DNA of 64,000 nucleotides from Bacteroidota bacterium (GTDB taxonomy: Bacteria > Bacteroidota > Bacteroidia > Chitinophagales > Chitinophagaceae). Position 1 is the first letter of the stretch, and the number at the start of each line of letters is the position of its first letter. The stretch lies in NCBI GenBank assembly GCA_018268055.1, contig JAFDXF010000087.1:62001-126000 (forward strand). Reading direction: 5' to 3'. Under the pieces are notes generated by a model, which made no database searches, had not been told where the DNA came from, and saw only the letters and a list, made by a program, of their open reading frames with translations. Shown one piece after another: positions 57,301-63,866 of this stretch. A program made the position numbers and the translations under genes.

Positions 57301-57874
57301 GTTGAATCGGAATATTATTGTCTGTAATAGCAGCCATTATTTCTATGCTATCGCCCAACATACCACTTAGTTGTAAATTCAGTTGTGAGTTCAGAACAGG
57401 ATCCTGACTATTGCCAAAACCGATTTGCCGCCCTAAACTACCTTCTGCTTTCAGCTCACCGAAATTGAAAATACCTTTATCGCCATTACCATAGCCGTTA
57501 TTAAATGCAAAGGGTTTGATATAAAAATTATTGATTACACTATCATAACTCAATCGCTGTTTTGTTGCGGTAAAGTTGAAAGGGAACACGCGGTATTGAA
57601 TCATTACACTATCAATCGCCGGCTTTATTCTCCAATACAATATTGATTTGGCAAAATCAATTCTATAGTATGAGCTATCAATGTTTTTTAGCAAGAAAGT
57701 TTCAGGAATTATGCTGAGCGAATCTAATCGTATACTGTCTGCTTTAGTAGAAATGTATTTGATACGAAGATTAGAAGTTTGCGTTGCAGGAATCTGTCCT
57801 TGTGCTTTATTATACAACACAAAGAGTAGGAAAAGAAAAGTACAGATAAGTTTTGTAATACGATTCAAGCACAA
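54371..57874 (-). CDS. Very large putative outer-membrane beta-barrel protein, function unknown
   Basis: 1167 residues, apparently starting with TTG at 57874. A signal peptide (LICTFLFLLFVLYNKAQGQ) comes first. An N-terminal region has SIIPETFLLKNIDSSYYRIDF and a repeated strand motif (VFIDGQLLQRGEDRDYVINY with AEITFTPKRMITKDSRIQVE) also found in other large Bacteroidota surface proteins. Many alternating strands follow, ending GAVHLGTVGANVLF-like with a terminal Phe, as in barrel proteins. An EF-hand-like stretch, DYNNDGLQQLNEFE, sits near residue 840 and may bind calcium. No enzyme motif was found. The C-terminal Phe and strand pattern suggest outer-membrane location; function remains open. 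Confidence 0.65.
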   Translation of the reverse strand: MCLNRITKLICTFLFLLFVLYNKAQGQIPATQTSNLRIKYISTKADSIRLDSLSIIPETFLLKNIDSSYYRIDFAKSILYWRIKPAIDSVMIQYRVFPFNFTATKQRLSYDSVINNFYIKPFAFNNGYGNGDKGIFNFGELKAEGSLGRQIGFGNSQDPVLNSQLNLQLSGMLGDSIEIMAAITDNNIPIQPDGTTQQLNEFDQVMLQFKKKNWQLNLGDIDIRENKDYFLNFYKRLQGISFQTTNQVSKNVKASTLVSGAIAKGKFTRNVFQGSEGNQGPYRLTGANSEFFFIVLANTERVFIDGQLLQRGEDRDYVINYNTAEITFTPKRMITKDSRIQVEFEYADRNFLNSNIYVAQQFEINKKLTIRASIFNNSDAKNSPIQQNLDDRQKQFLSNIGDSIQLALYPSAVLDTFAAGKILYEKIIISPGVDSFYQYSTNPALAKYNLSFISVGQGKGNYIPDFNGANGKVYKYVPPVGNVRQGSYEPAMLLVTPKKQQILNLGATYQLAKNATLKAEIATSNYDVNTFSSKDNGDDRGWAGKFQYANTNLLKNNTRLQLSSILDYEFTQMKFKPLERLRSVEFSREWGLPLILLPADEHILKANTVLKSLKGNNLSYQFINYNRSDGYNGFQNTLTQKTDLKGWQLNNQLVITHFDNNTDKGVYLKPILDLQKKLKQLNGWSLGFRYMQENNASRNKVTDTLTPLSFHYDSYAVYLKSDEVKQNKYGVTFFTRTDKYPVAKQFVKGDRSLNLNLQTELLANPKRQLYLNATFRKLKLFDSTVTTQKGDETILGRAEYNMNEWKGLLTGNLLYETGAGQEQKRDFAYLEVPAGTGMYAWIDYNNDGLQQLNEFELAAFRDQAKFIRIFTPTNQFIKANYITFTYRFDLNPRVAFRNQKIKGVKKFISKTGLTTSLQTNKKSLASGSFEFNPFKYGLNSTSLITAFTDLFNNFSFNKGSSKWFVDFSNHRRNGKTLLTYGYESTQLNDWLLKWRMNIGRTVSLSLNARKGLSALLTPQFDNRNYHLDIYTIEPAFIFTRLTKFGITATYKYDDKTNAPIYGGQKSVSNSFSIESAYSTLQRYSLRGKFTVNGIKYTDPTAMPVNAANTTVSYIMLDGLMPGTNYLWSLELRKRLMNNLDLTIQYNGRKSGKSGPVHLGTVGANVLF

Positions 57875-58047
57875 TGGTTTTAATTATCGGATACAAGATC
57901 GTAAAGTTCGTGTTTTTATTGTGATAAAAGTTATTCTTTGATATTATTGGGGTGCTAATTGTGTAAGTTAATAAATCTAATCACTTAAAGAAATGTAGAA
58001 GTTCTTTTGTACCGCATATTGCGTGTTGCTTAGTCTTGTGCTAATTG

Positions 58048-58065
58048 TCCCGATAGCATTCGGGA
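58048..58065. other. Palindromic hairpin downstream of hsdR
   Basis: TCCCGA and TCGGGA arms enclose six bases (TAGCAT). It lies 27 bases after the hsdR stop. There is no T-tract, so it is a doubtful terminator. It resembles short GC-rich palindromes common in Bacteroidota intergenic DNA. Confidence 0.4.
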
Positions 58066-58092
58066 TGCTTACACCAGTTCGTTGGCTTGTTC

Positions 58093-61000
58093 TCATGCTG
58101 TTAAGTTGTCCGCTAATAATTCTGCTTGTTTCAATACAGTATCAATTGCTTTTTGTTGTTTGTCTGGCGGATAGCCATATTTGTTGAGTGTCCGCCTTAC
58201 AAGCACCATAAGCTTTGCTCTTGCACTTTCTCTTATTGTCCAGTCAATAGTTGCGTTGGCTCTTACTTTTTCTGCAATCTCACGGGCAATTTGTTTTAAC
58301 TGTTCATCTCCTAAAACCTGAACTGCACTGTCATTTACTTCTAAAGCATTGTAAAAAGCAACTTCATCATTATTCAGTCCGAGTTTTTCTCCTTCCTTGT
58401 CTGCCTCTTTTATTTGTTTGGCAATGTTGATGAGTTCCTGAATGATTTCGGCTGTTGTCAGTAAGTTGTTTTGATAGCGTTTGATTGCTCCTTCCAACAT
58501 TTCCAACAGTTTCTTGCTCTTCACAAGATTTGTTTTGGCTCTTACTTTTAGCTCGTTGTTTAGAATCTTTTTCAGCAATTCAATAGCTAAATTCTTATGT
58601 TGCATTCCCTGAACTTCCAAAAGGAATTCGTCTGATAAAATTTCCAGTCCCGAAATTTCGGGCTTGTCAATTCCTGCTGCATCAAAAATATCAATCACCT
58701 TGTCGCTGCTCAATGCTTCATCAACTATTTGTTTGATGGCGGTTTCAATTTCCAAATCCGTTCTGCCTCCACCTGTGGGCGCATCAAACTTTGCCAACCT
58801 TGCTTTCATGGCTTGGAAAAAAGCAACTTCGGGTAAATATGGTTGAACTTCTTCTTTTGTAATGCAAAGTGAAAGAGCCTGACTTAATAAACTTACTTCT
58901 CTGATAAATCTTTCTTTGCCGTCCTGCAAACCCAAAATATGTTCTTCTGCTTGTAGAATGATAGAAAGTTTTTCCTGTGCATCTACAACAAAAAATCTGC
59001 GGTAGTTGAATTTAAAACTACCTTCATAATATGCTTCGGGTTCTTCAACTAAAATGTCATTTCTTGTTCCACTGTCTTCATTGAACATTTGCTGCACTAC
59101 TTCCAATTTCTCTTTGAAAATTTCATACGCTTTTTCAATGTTTTCGGCTGGGTCGCCTTTTCCTCCTGCTTCACCATAAAACGAAAGTGCTTTTTTCAAA
59201 TCGGTGCCAATGCCCAAATAGTCCACAATCAAACCGCCCGGCTTGTCTTTGAAAACTCGGTTCACTCTGGCGATTGCTTGCATCAGGTTGTGTCCTCTCA
59301 TGGGCTTATCCACATACATTGTATTGAGGCAAGGAGCATCAAAACCAGTCAGCCACATATCACGCACAATTACCAATTTCAATTCATCGGCAGGGTCTTT
59401 CATTCTTTCTGATAAATCCCTGCGTTGTTGTTTGGTGGTATGATGTTTTGAAATTTCAGGACCGTCTGCACTATTGGTGGTCATTACCACTTTTATTGCT
59501 CCTTTGGTCAAATCATCATTATGCCAATCGGGACGAAGTGCAATAATTGCTGCGTAAAGGTCGGCTGCAATTCTGCGGCTCATTGCTACAATCATTGCTT
59601 TGCCTTCAAAAACAGTTTGCCGTTTTTCAAAATGCGTTACAATATCTTTTGCCAAATTTTTTACTCGTTCCTGATTACCAACAATGGCTTCCAGTTTTGT
59701 CCATTTGGCTTTAGCTTTTGAACCACCCCCTGCCCCCTCCAGAGGAGGGGAATTTACCACCCCGTCAGACTTCGTCTGCCACCCCTCCAGAGGAGGGGAA
59801 TTTTCTTCGTCTTGTTCTAATTCTTTGTCAAATTCTTCAATTAATCTTCTGCCTTCTTCGTCCAGATTCACTTTCGCCAAACGACTTTCATAGAAAATTT
59901 TAACCGTTGCTCCATCATCAACAGCATCTTTAATATCGTAGCGGTCAATGTAATTGCCGAACACCTGTGGAGTGTTTACGTCTGTGCCTTCAATAGGAGT
60001 TCCAGTAAAACCGATGTAGGTTGCGTTTGGCAAGGCATCTCGCATATATTTGGCAAAACCGTAAGCAATGCGTTTGCCGATGACTTCTTTTGTTTCTTTG
60101 TCTTTTTCATCAACCAATTTCGCTTCAAAACCGTATTGCGTTCTGTGGGCTTCATCGGCAATCACAACAATGTTCCTGCGTTCAGAAAGTTGCGGATATG
60201 CTGAGCTTGCCGAAGCATCGGGCAAGAATTTCTGAATGGTGGTAAAAACAATGCCACCGCTTGCCACTTTCAACAGTTCTTTCAAATGTTCTCTGTTTTC
60301 TGCCTGAACAGGTTCTTGTCTTAGCAGTTGAACAGATGAAGCAAAGGTGTCAAACAATTGGTCGTCCAAATCATTACGGTCGGTAATTACCACAATGGTC
60401 GGATTTTTCATTTCAGGGGAAGTGATTAGTTTTCCTGAATAAAAAATCATTGACAAACTTTTGCCCGAACCTTGCGTGTGCCAAACTACACCAGCCTTGC
60501 GGCTTCCAAAATTCCCCTCTTGTGAAAATGCCGCAGTTTCTAAATTCCCCTCCTCTGGAGGGGTGCCCAAAGGGCGGGGTGGTTCTTCTCCCTCCTCTGG
60601 AGGGGTGCCCAAAGGGCGGGGTGGTTCTTCTCCTTGTAATGCCGGGTGGTGATAAAGCTTCTCCATAACCCCACTCATATTTTTCATTACATCAACAACC
60701 GGAATGTGAATAACAGTTAACCCTAATGACTGTAAATAAGCGTCTCGCTCTGCATCATATTCCACTTTATTATCGTGACTGCTCCCATCAATTTCAATAA
60801 CCACGTTACAGTTACTGCAATAAAAATCTACGATATAGTTTCCAATAATTTTTTGTCTGTCAAAATCATAGCTCTTGAATTGTTTGTTTTTTACCTGATT
60901 CCAAAATAGAACTTCTGATAGGTTCCCGGCTTGACGAAGTTCTCTTGCTCGTTGTTTTAAATTTTTGTTGTAAGGCAGGTTGAAGTAGTTTTTTGAGTTG

Positions 61001-62037
61001 CGTTTTTGACAACCCCCTGCCCCCTCCAGAGGAGAAGAATTTACCACCCCGTCAGACTTCGTCTGCCACCCCTCCGGTGGAGGGGAATTGACCACCCCGG
61101 TCTGCGACCACCCCTCCAAAGGAGGGGAATTTACTCCGGCTGCAATCAAGGTGCTTTCAATCGCTTTATTCACGGCAAAGTATTGATGATAAGCGGCTAA
61201 TTTTTTGATTGTCTGAACTGTGATTTGTTTGATTTCATGATTGCCATGATTCCCACTTGAAAGACCTTTCTCAAAAATGATAAAGTTTCTTACTAAATCC
61301 AACAAGACAGCCGGCTTAAGCATTCCCACCAGCATAGTTTCAAGTTGTGGTTTGAAGCGTGATTCTTCTTTAATACCATCTTTAGTCTTCCACGCCATAA
61401 ATCGTGAAAAATCGGAACTTACTGTTCCTGCTTTACACTCCAACCCGTCTGATAAAATGCAAATAGCATTGTACGTAAACAAACTCGGAATAATGGCTTT
61501 GTAAGTTTGTATTTGCTGATGAGCACTTTTGATGTCTGCATTCTCACTGGCTGCATTTTTCAGTTCAATTACTACCAAAGGCAACCCATTTACAAAGAGC
61601 AATACATCGGGGCGTTTATTCTGATTGTTCTCAATGATAGTGTATTGATTCACTACCAAAAACTGATTGTTGGCAGGATGCTCAAAATCTATCAATGCAA
61701 CTTCATGGCTTCTTTCGTAACCATTTTCCTGATAGGGGATTTTTACTTTTTCTACTAAGAGTTTATGAAATTCTTCGTTGTTGTGCAGTAAATCGGGCGA
61801 AGCAATCCGCAATACTTTTTGAACGGCTGCTTCCTGTGCATCTAAGGGAATTGTGGGATTGATTTTGGCAATGGCGTTTCTTAAACGATTAATCAAAATA
61901 ACCTGACTAAAATTTTCTCTTTCACAAAAAAGTCCTTCGGGTGAAATCTCTTTGCCGTTGGCATACTCCCAACCTTGCGATTGCAAAATTTCAATCGCTG
62001 ACTGTTCAATAATATTTTCGGTTATCGGTTTGCTCAT
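58093..62037 (-). CDS. hsdR: Type I restriction enzyme R subunit (HsdR) with in-frame DUF559 insertion
   Basis: 1314 residues against a usual 1000-1100. N-terminal nuclease: Asp144 (RPDVLLFV) and Glu158-x-Lys160 (VIELKN) of the PD-(D/E)XK type. Motor: Walker A WHTQGSGKS at about 517-526, DEAH in VIADEAHRTQYG near 627, GFTGTP near 679, LTGFDAPCLNTMYVDKP and QAIARVNR near 920. The C-terminal helical part is normal. Two in-frame insertions explain the extra length: about 302-498 (palindromic repeats around a DUF559 domain) and about 746-772 (a solo repeat). Removing both leaves about 1090 residues. No stop or frameshift is seen. HsdR cuts unmodified DNA after ATP-driven translocation in a complex with HsdM and HsdS. 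Its start overlaps the RhuM stop by 4 bases. Activity with the insertions is uncertain. Confidence 0.93.
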   Translation of the reverse strand: MSKPITENIIEQSAIEILQSQGWEYANGKEISPEGLFCERENFSQVILINRLRNAIAKINPTIPLDAQEAAVQKVLRIASPDLLHNNEEFHKLLVEKVKIPYQENGYERSHEVALIDFEHPANNQFLVVNQYTIIENNQNKRPDVLLFVNGLPLVVIELKNAASENADIKSAHQQIQTYKAIIPSLFTYNAICILSDGLECKAGTVSSDFSRFMAWKTKDGIKEESRFKPQLETMLVGMLKPAVLLDLVRNFIIFEKGLSSGNHGNHEIKQITVQTIKKLAAYHQYFAVNKAIESTLIAAGVNSPPLEGWSQTGVVNSPPPEGWQTKSDGVVNSSPLEGAGGCQKRNSKNYFNLPYNKNLKQRARELRQAGNLSEVLFWNQVKNKQFKSYDFDRQKIIGNYIVDFYCSNCNVVIEIDGSSHDNKVEYDAERDAYLQSLGLTVIHIPVVDVMKNMSGVMEKLYHHPALQGEEPPRPLGTPPEEGEEPPRPLGTPPEEGNLETAAFSQEGNFGSRKAGVVWHTQGSGKSLSMIFYSGKLITSPEMKNPTIVVITDRNDLDDQLFDTFASSVQLLRQEPVQAENREHLKELLKVASGGIVFTTIQKFLPDASASSAYPQLSERRNIVVIADEAHRTQYGFEAKLVDEKDKETKEVIGKRIAYGFAKYMRDALPNATYIGFTGTPIEGTDVNTPQVFGNYIDRYDIKDAVDDGATVKIFYESRLAKVNLDEEGRRLIEEFDKELEQDEENSPPLEGWQTKSDGVVNSPPLEGAGGGSKAKAKWTKLEAIVGNQERVKNLAKDIVTHFEKRQTVFEGKAMIVAMSRRIAADLYAAIIALRPDWHNDDLTKGAIKVVMTTNSADGPEISKHHTTKQQRRDLSERMKDPADELKLVIVRDMWLTGFDAPCLNTMYVDKPMRGHNLMQAIARVNRVFKDKPGGLIVDYLGIGTDLKKALSFYGEAGGKGDPAENIEKAYEIFKEKLEVVQQMFNEDSGTRNDILVEEPEAYYEGSFKFNYRRFFVVDAQEKLSIILQAEEHILGLQDGKERFIREVSLLSQALSLCITKEEVQPYLPEVAFFQAMKARLAKFDAPTGGGRTDLEIETAIKQIVDEALSSDKVIDIFDAAGIDKPEISGLEILSDEFLLEVQGMQHKNLAIELLKKILNNELKVRAKTNLVKSKKLLEMLEGAIKRYQNNLLTTAEIIQELINIAKQIKEADKEGEKLGLNNDEVAFYNALEVNDSAVQVLGDEQLKQIAREIAEKVRANATIDWTIRESARAKLMVLVRRTLNKYGYPPDKQQKAIDTVLKQAELLADNLTA
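59721..59802 (-). repeat. Solo GC-rich palindromic repeat inserted in frame in hsdR
   Basis: Two hairpins (CCCCTCC-TCT-GGAGGGG type) flank a third palindrome, CAGAC-GAA-GTCTG. In the hsdR frame it encodes NSPPLEGWQTKSDGVV and NSPPLEGAGGG, inserted between EQDEE and SKAKAKW, a linker in the motor region. The spacing between hairpins is 48 bases, so the frame is kept. The same sequence forms part of the left array of the DUF559 element at 61011-61132, in the same orientation. Confidence 0.93.
60544..60632 (-). repeat. Right repeat array of the DUF559 element, two 42-bp units
   Basis: Two tandem 42-bp units (60547-60588 and 60589-60630), differing at the first base. Each holds a CCCCTCC/GGAGGGG-type hairpin and a GCCCAAAGGGC palindrome. 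In the hsdR frame each encodes EEPPRPLGTPPEEG. The opposite strand is open as well. Confidence 0.95.
61011..61132 (-). repeat. Left repeat array of the DUF559 element, three hairpins
   Basis: Three hairpins of the CCCCTCC-nnn-GGAGGGG type spaced 42 and 48 bases apart, with GGTC-GCA-GACC and CAGAC-GAA-GTCTG palindromes between them. The third hairpin has a decayed arm. It encodes NSPPLEGWSQTGVV, NSPPPEGWQTKSDGVV and NSSPLEGAGG. The inner part is nearly identical to the solo copy at 59725-59788. Confidence 0.93.
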
Positions 62038-63059
62038 TTTTTCTTTTTTGGTGCTTCTAATTTTTTTACCGCTTTATCAAAGTCGCTTTCAAAAAGTTTG
62101 TCCTGCACTATTCTGTATTTTTCAAATTCACTTTCGGCAAACGCTTTGGCAATGGCTTGTGTAACTTTACCTGCATCTTTCAAAATTTCTTTTTCGTTGA
62201 ACTGCAAAAACGCATTTAGTTTTCCAGCCCAGTCTTTCATCGTCATCGGAATATTTCTTTCGGCTTGTGTTTCGGCATAATCCAAATACATGGTTACAAA
62301 ACGGTCAAGTGATTTTATCTCCTTCTCGGTGAGATAATTTTTTGCCACCGAAACATCTGTCTTGATAATTTTTCCCGAAGGCGCATTCTTCCATGTGGTT
62401 AATCCCATGCGTTCCTTCTTGCTGTCAGCACGATTCATAATTAACTCGGATGCCGTGTATCCGTGAATAGCGAAGTGTAATTTGTTTTGAACCGATGCAA
62501 AAAATGTTTGTGTTATTTCATCATCCATTTTGTAATCCATTGCTGTTGCATAGATGTCGGTAATCTTCTGATAAAAATTCCGTTCACTTGCCCGAATCTC
62601 TCTTATTTCAGCAAGCAAATCATTAAAATAAGTTTGGCTTAAAAATGCTCCGTTCTTCAACCGTTCTTTGTCCAACACATAACCACGAATAGCAAAACCA
62701 CGAAGCACACTTGTAGCCCACTGCCTGAACTGCGTTGCCCGTTGCGAATTAACACGATAGCCAACCGAAATGATTGCATCAAGATTGTAATGTTTTACGG
62801 TGTAGTTTTTTCCATCGGAAGCAGTTACCGAGAAATCCTCGGCAACTGAATGCTCATTCAATTCTTTGCTTTTAAAAATATTTTTCAGATGCAATGAAAC
62901 ATTGTCGGTGCTGCAATCAAAAAGTTGTGCGATCATTTTTTGCGAAAGCCAGATTGTTTCATTCTGAAAGCGAACTTCAATTCCGTTTTCACCTGCCTGA
63001 TTAGTGAAGATTAAAAACTCTGCCGTGCTGTTTCGTATTTGTAATTTATCTTTTGCCAT
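62034..63059 (-). CDS. RhuM-family protein in a restriction island
   Basis: 341 residues matching the RhuM ('virulence protein') family. Motifs: NGIEVRFQNETIWLSQKMIA, LFDCSTDNVSLHLKNIFKSKEL, YTVKHYNLDAIISVGYRVNS, ATQFRQWATSVLRGFAIRGY, TDIYATAMDYK and MTMKDWAGKLNAFLQFNEK. The N-terminal part looks like a winged-helix or KilA-N-like DNA-binding region. Biochemical function is unknown, but RhuM genes are often found within type I restriction operons. Here it overlaps the hsdR start by 4 bases (ATGA), so the two proteins are probably made together. GxxExxY lies 37 bases upstream. Confidence 0.88.
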   Translation of the reverse strand: MAKDKLQIRNSTAEFLIFTNQAGENGIEVRFQNETIWLSQKMIAQLFDCSTDNVSLHLKNIFKSKELNEHSVAEDFSVTASDGKNYTVKHYNLDAIISVGYRVNSQRATQFRQWATSVLRGFAIRGYVLDKERLKNGAFLSQTYFNDLLAEIREIRASERNFYQKITDIYATAMDYKMDDEITQTFFASVQNKLHFAIHGYTASELIMNRADSKKERMGLTTWKNAPSGKIIKTDVSVAKNYLTEKEIKSLDRFVTMYLDYAETQAERNIPMTMKDWAGKLNAFLQFNEKEILKDAGKVTQAIAKAFAESEFEKYRIVQDKLFESDFDKAVKKLEAPKKKK

Positions 63060-63096
63060 TTATAATTCTCTTTTGTCAGAATCTTGATTTTTAGGA

Positions 63097-63510
63097 TTAG
63101 TTGATTTTAGGATTATTCGTTTTGTAATCCTTATTGTCAGGGTGATTGATGTTATATACTCTCTTAAACTCTAAACTTTTTGCCCCAAAATTTATCAGTA
63201 ATCCAATGGGTAAATTATAGGCTTGGCAATAGTTCATGGCTTGTGCCAAATGCACATCTTCCAATTTTGATAATGCTTTGAGTTCAACCATTATATTATC
63301 TTCTACAAAAAAATCTACTCTGCGTGTGCCAATATCAATGCCTTCATAAAAAATGGTCATTTCCATTTCACGCTGAAAACCTAAACCCTGATTTTGCATC
63401 TCAATAGACAATGCCCTCTGATAAATGACTTCTTGAAAGCCATTGCCAAGTGTGCTGTGAACTTTCATAGCACAGCCAATTATTCTTCGTGTCAATTCTT
63501 CGTGTTTCAT
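63097..63510 (-). CDS. GxxExxY protein
   Basis: 137 residues. The family motif is present as GFQEVIY in LGNGFQEVIYQRALSIEMQ. VDFFVEDNIMVELKAL gives the Asp and Glu-x-Lys of a PD-(D/E)XK-type nuclease fold, and QAMNYCQAYNLPIGLLINFG is also conserved. Function is unknown. These proteins are widespread in Bacteroidota and often occur near repeats or mobile DNA. The ATG at 63508-63510 overlaps the TGA of the repeat-encoded frame in front of it (ATATGA). It lies between the repeat array and the RhuM gene in the restriction island. The C-terminal tail is asparagine-rich. Confidence 0.9.
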   Translation of the reverse strand: MKHEELTRRIIGCAMKVHSTLGNGFQEVIYQRALSIEMQNQGLGFQREMEMTIFYEGIDIGTRRVDFFVEDNIMVELKALSKLEDVHLAQAMNYCQAYNLPIGLLINFGAKSLEFKRVYNINHPDNKDYKTNNPKIN

Positions 63511-63804
63511 ATACTGTCAGGATTAGGATTTGTTAGATTAAAGGATTTTAGGATACTGTCAGGATTAGGATTTGTTAGATTAAAGGATTTTAGGATACTG
63601 TCAGGATTAGGATTTGTTGGATTGAAGGATTTTAGGATACTGTCAGGATTAGGATTTGTTAGATTAAAGGATTTTAGGATACTGTCAGGATTAGGATTTG
63701 TTGGATTGAAGGATTGTAGGATACTGTCAGTATTAGGATTTGTTAGATTAAAGGATTTTAGGATACTGTCAGAATTAGGATTTGTTGGATTAAATGATTT
63801 TAGG
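63511..63804. repeat. Seven tandem 42-bp repeats in front of the GxxExxY gene
   Basis: Units start at 63511, 63553, 63595, 63637, 63679, 63721 and 63763. Each begins ATACTGTCAGGATTAGGATT, then carries TGTTAGATTAAAGG (A type) or TGTTGGATTGAAGG (B type) and ends ATTTTAGG. Order is A-A-B-A-B-A-B', so part of the array alternates. The unit length is a multiple of three, and both strands are open; on the minus strand each unit gives a 14-residue SFNPTNPNPDSILK-like repeat. An ORF at 63507-63857 on the minus strand spans it, but the sequence looks like a minisatellite and not a gene. Confidence 0.95.
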
Positions 63805-63866
63805 ATTGCATTGTGCAAGCTTTCAACCTCCATAATATGTAACTTTAATCTTATCATCTTAAAATC

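Larger units (their letters stand above)
60544..61132 (-). mobile_element. DUF559 palindromic-repeat element inserted in hsdR
   Basis: An element of about 589 bases, read on the minus strand as hairpin array (61132-61011), DUF559 domain (61010-60633) and a second array (60632-60544). It sits in frame between AIESTLIAAGV and NLETAAFSQEG of HsdR, before the Walker A. The arrays are GC-rich in an AT-rich region. The domain includes NLPYNKNLKQRARELRQAG, GNYIVDFYC and VVIEIDGSSHD, giving a D...E-x-D nuclease-like core. No own start codon is seen at the domain boundary. No target-site duplication was recognised. Mobility is inferred from the repeats and the solo copy, not shown. Confidence 0.75.

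Noticed and set aside
58048..58065. Rho-independent terminator for hsdR
   Set aside because: The stem is only 6 bp and no T-tract follows on the minus strand, so it is listed only as a palindrome.
60450..60668. Plus-strand ORF made of PPLEGCPKGGVVLL-type units
   Set aside because: It lies wholly in the antisense of hsdR and is only the other strand of the palindromic repeat. It has no recognisable domain or upstream signal.
60544..61132. Intein or other protein-spliced insertion in HsdR
   Set aside because: No Cys/Ser at the first position after the left boundary, no His-Asn pair at the end and no Hint-domain blocks. The ends are repeats that encode Pro/Glu/Gly-rich peptides.
58093..62037. 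HsdR as a broken pseudogene
   Set aside because: The frame is continuous for 1314 codons, and all nuclease and helicase motifs are present in order.
63511..63804. CRISPR array
   Set aside because: The units follow each other without unique spacers and include two alternating variants. No cas genes are nearby.
63507..63857. 116-residue protein gene on the minus strand
   Set aside because: It consists almost entirely of the tandem repeat with no domain. Kept as a finding about possible translational coupling, not as a gene.
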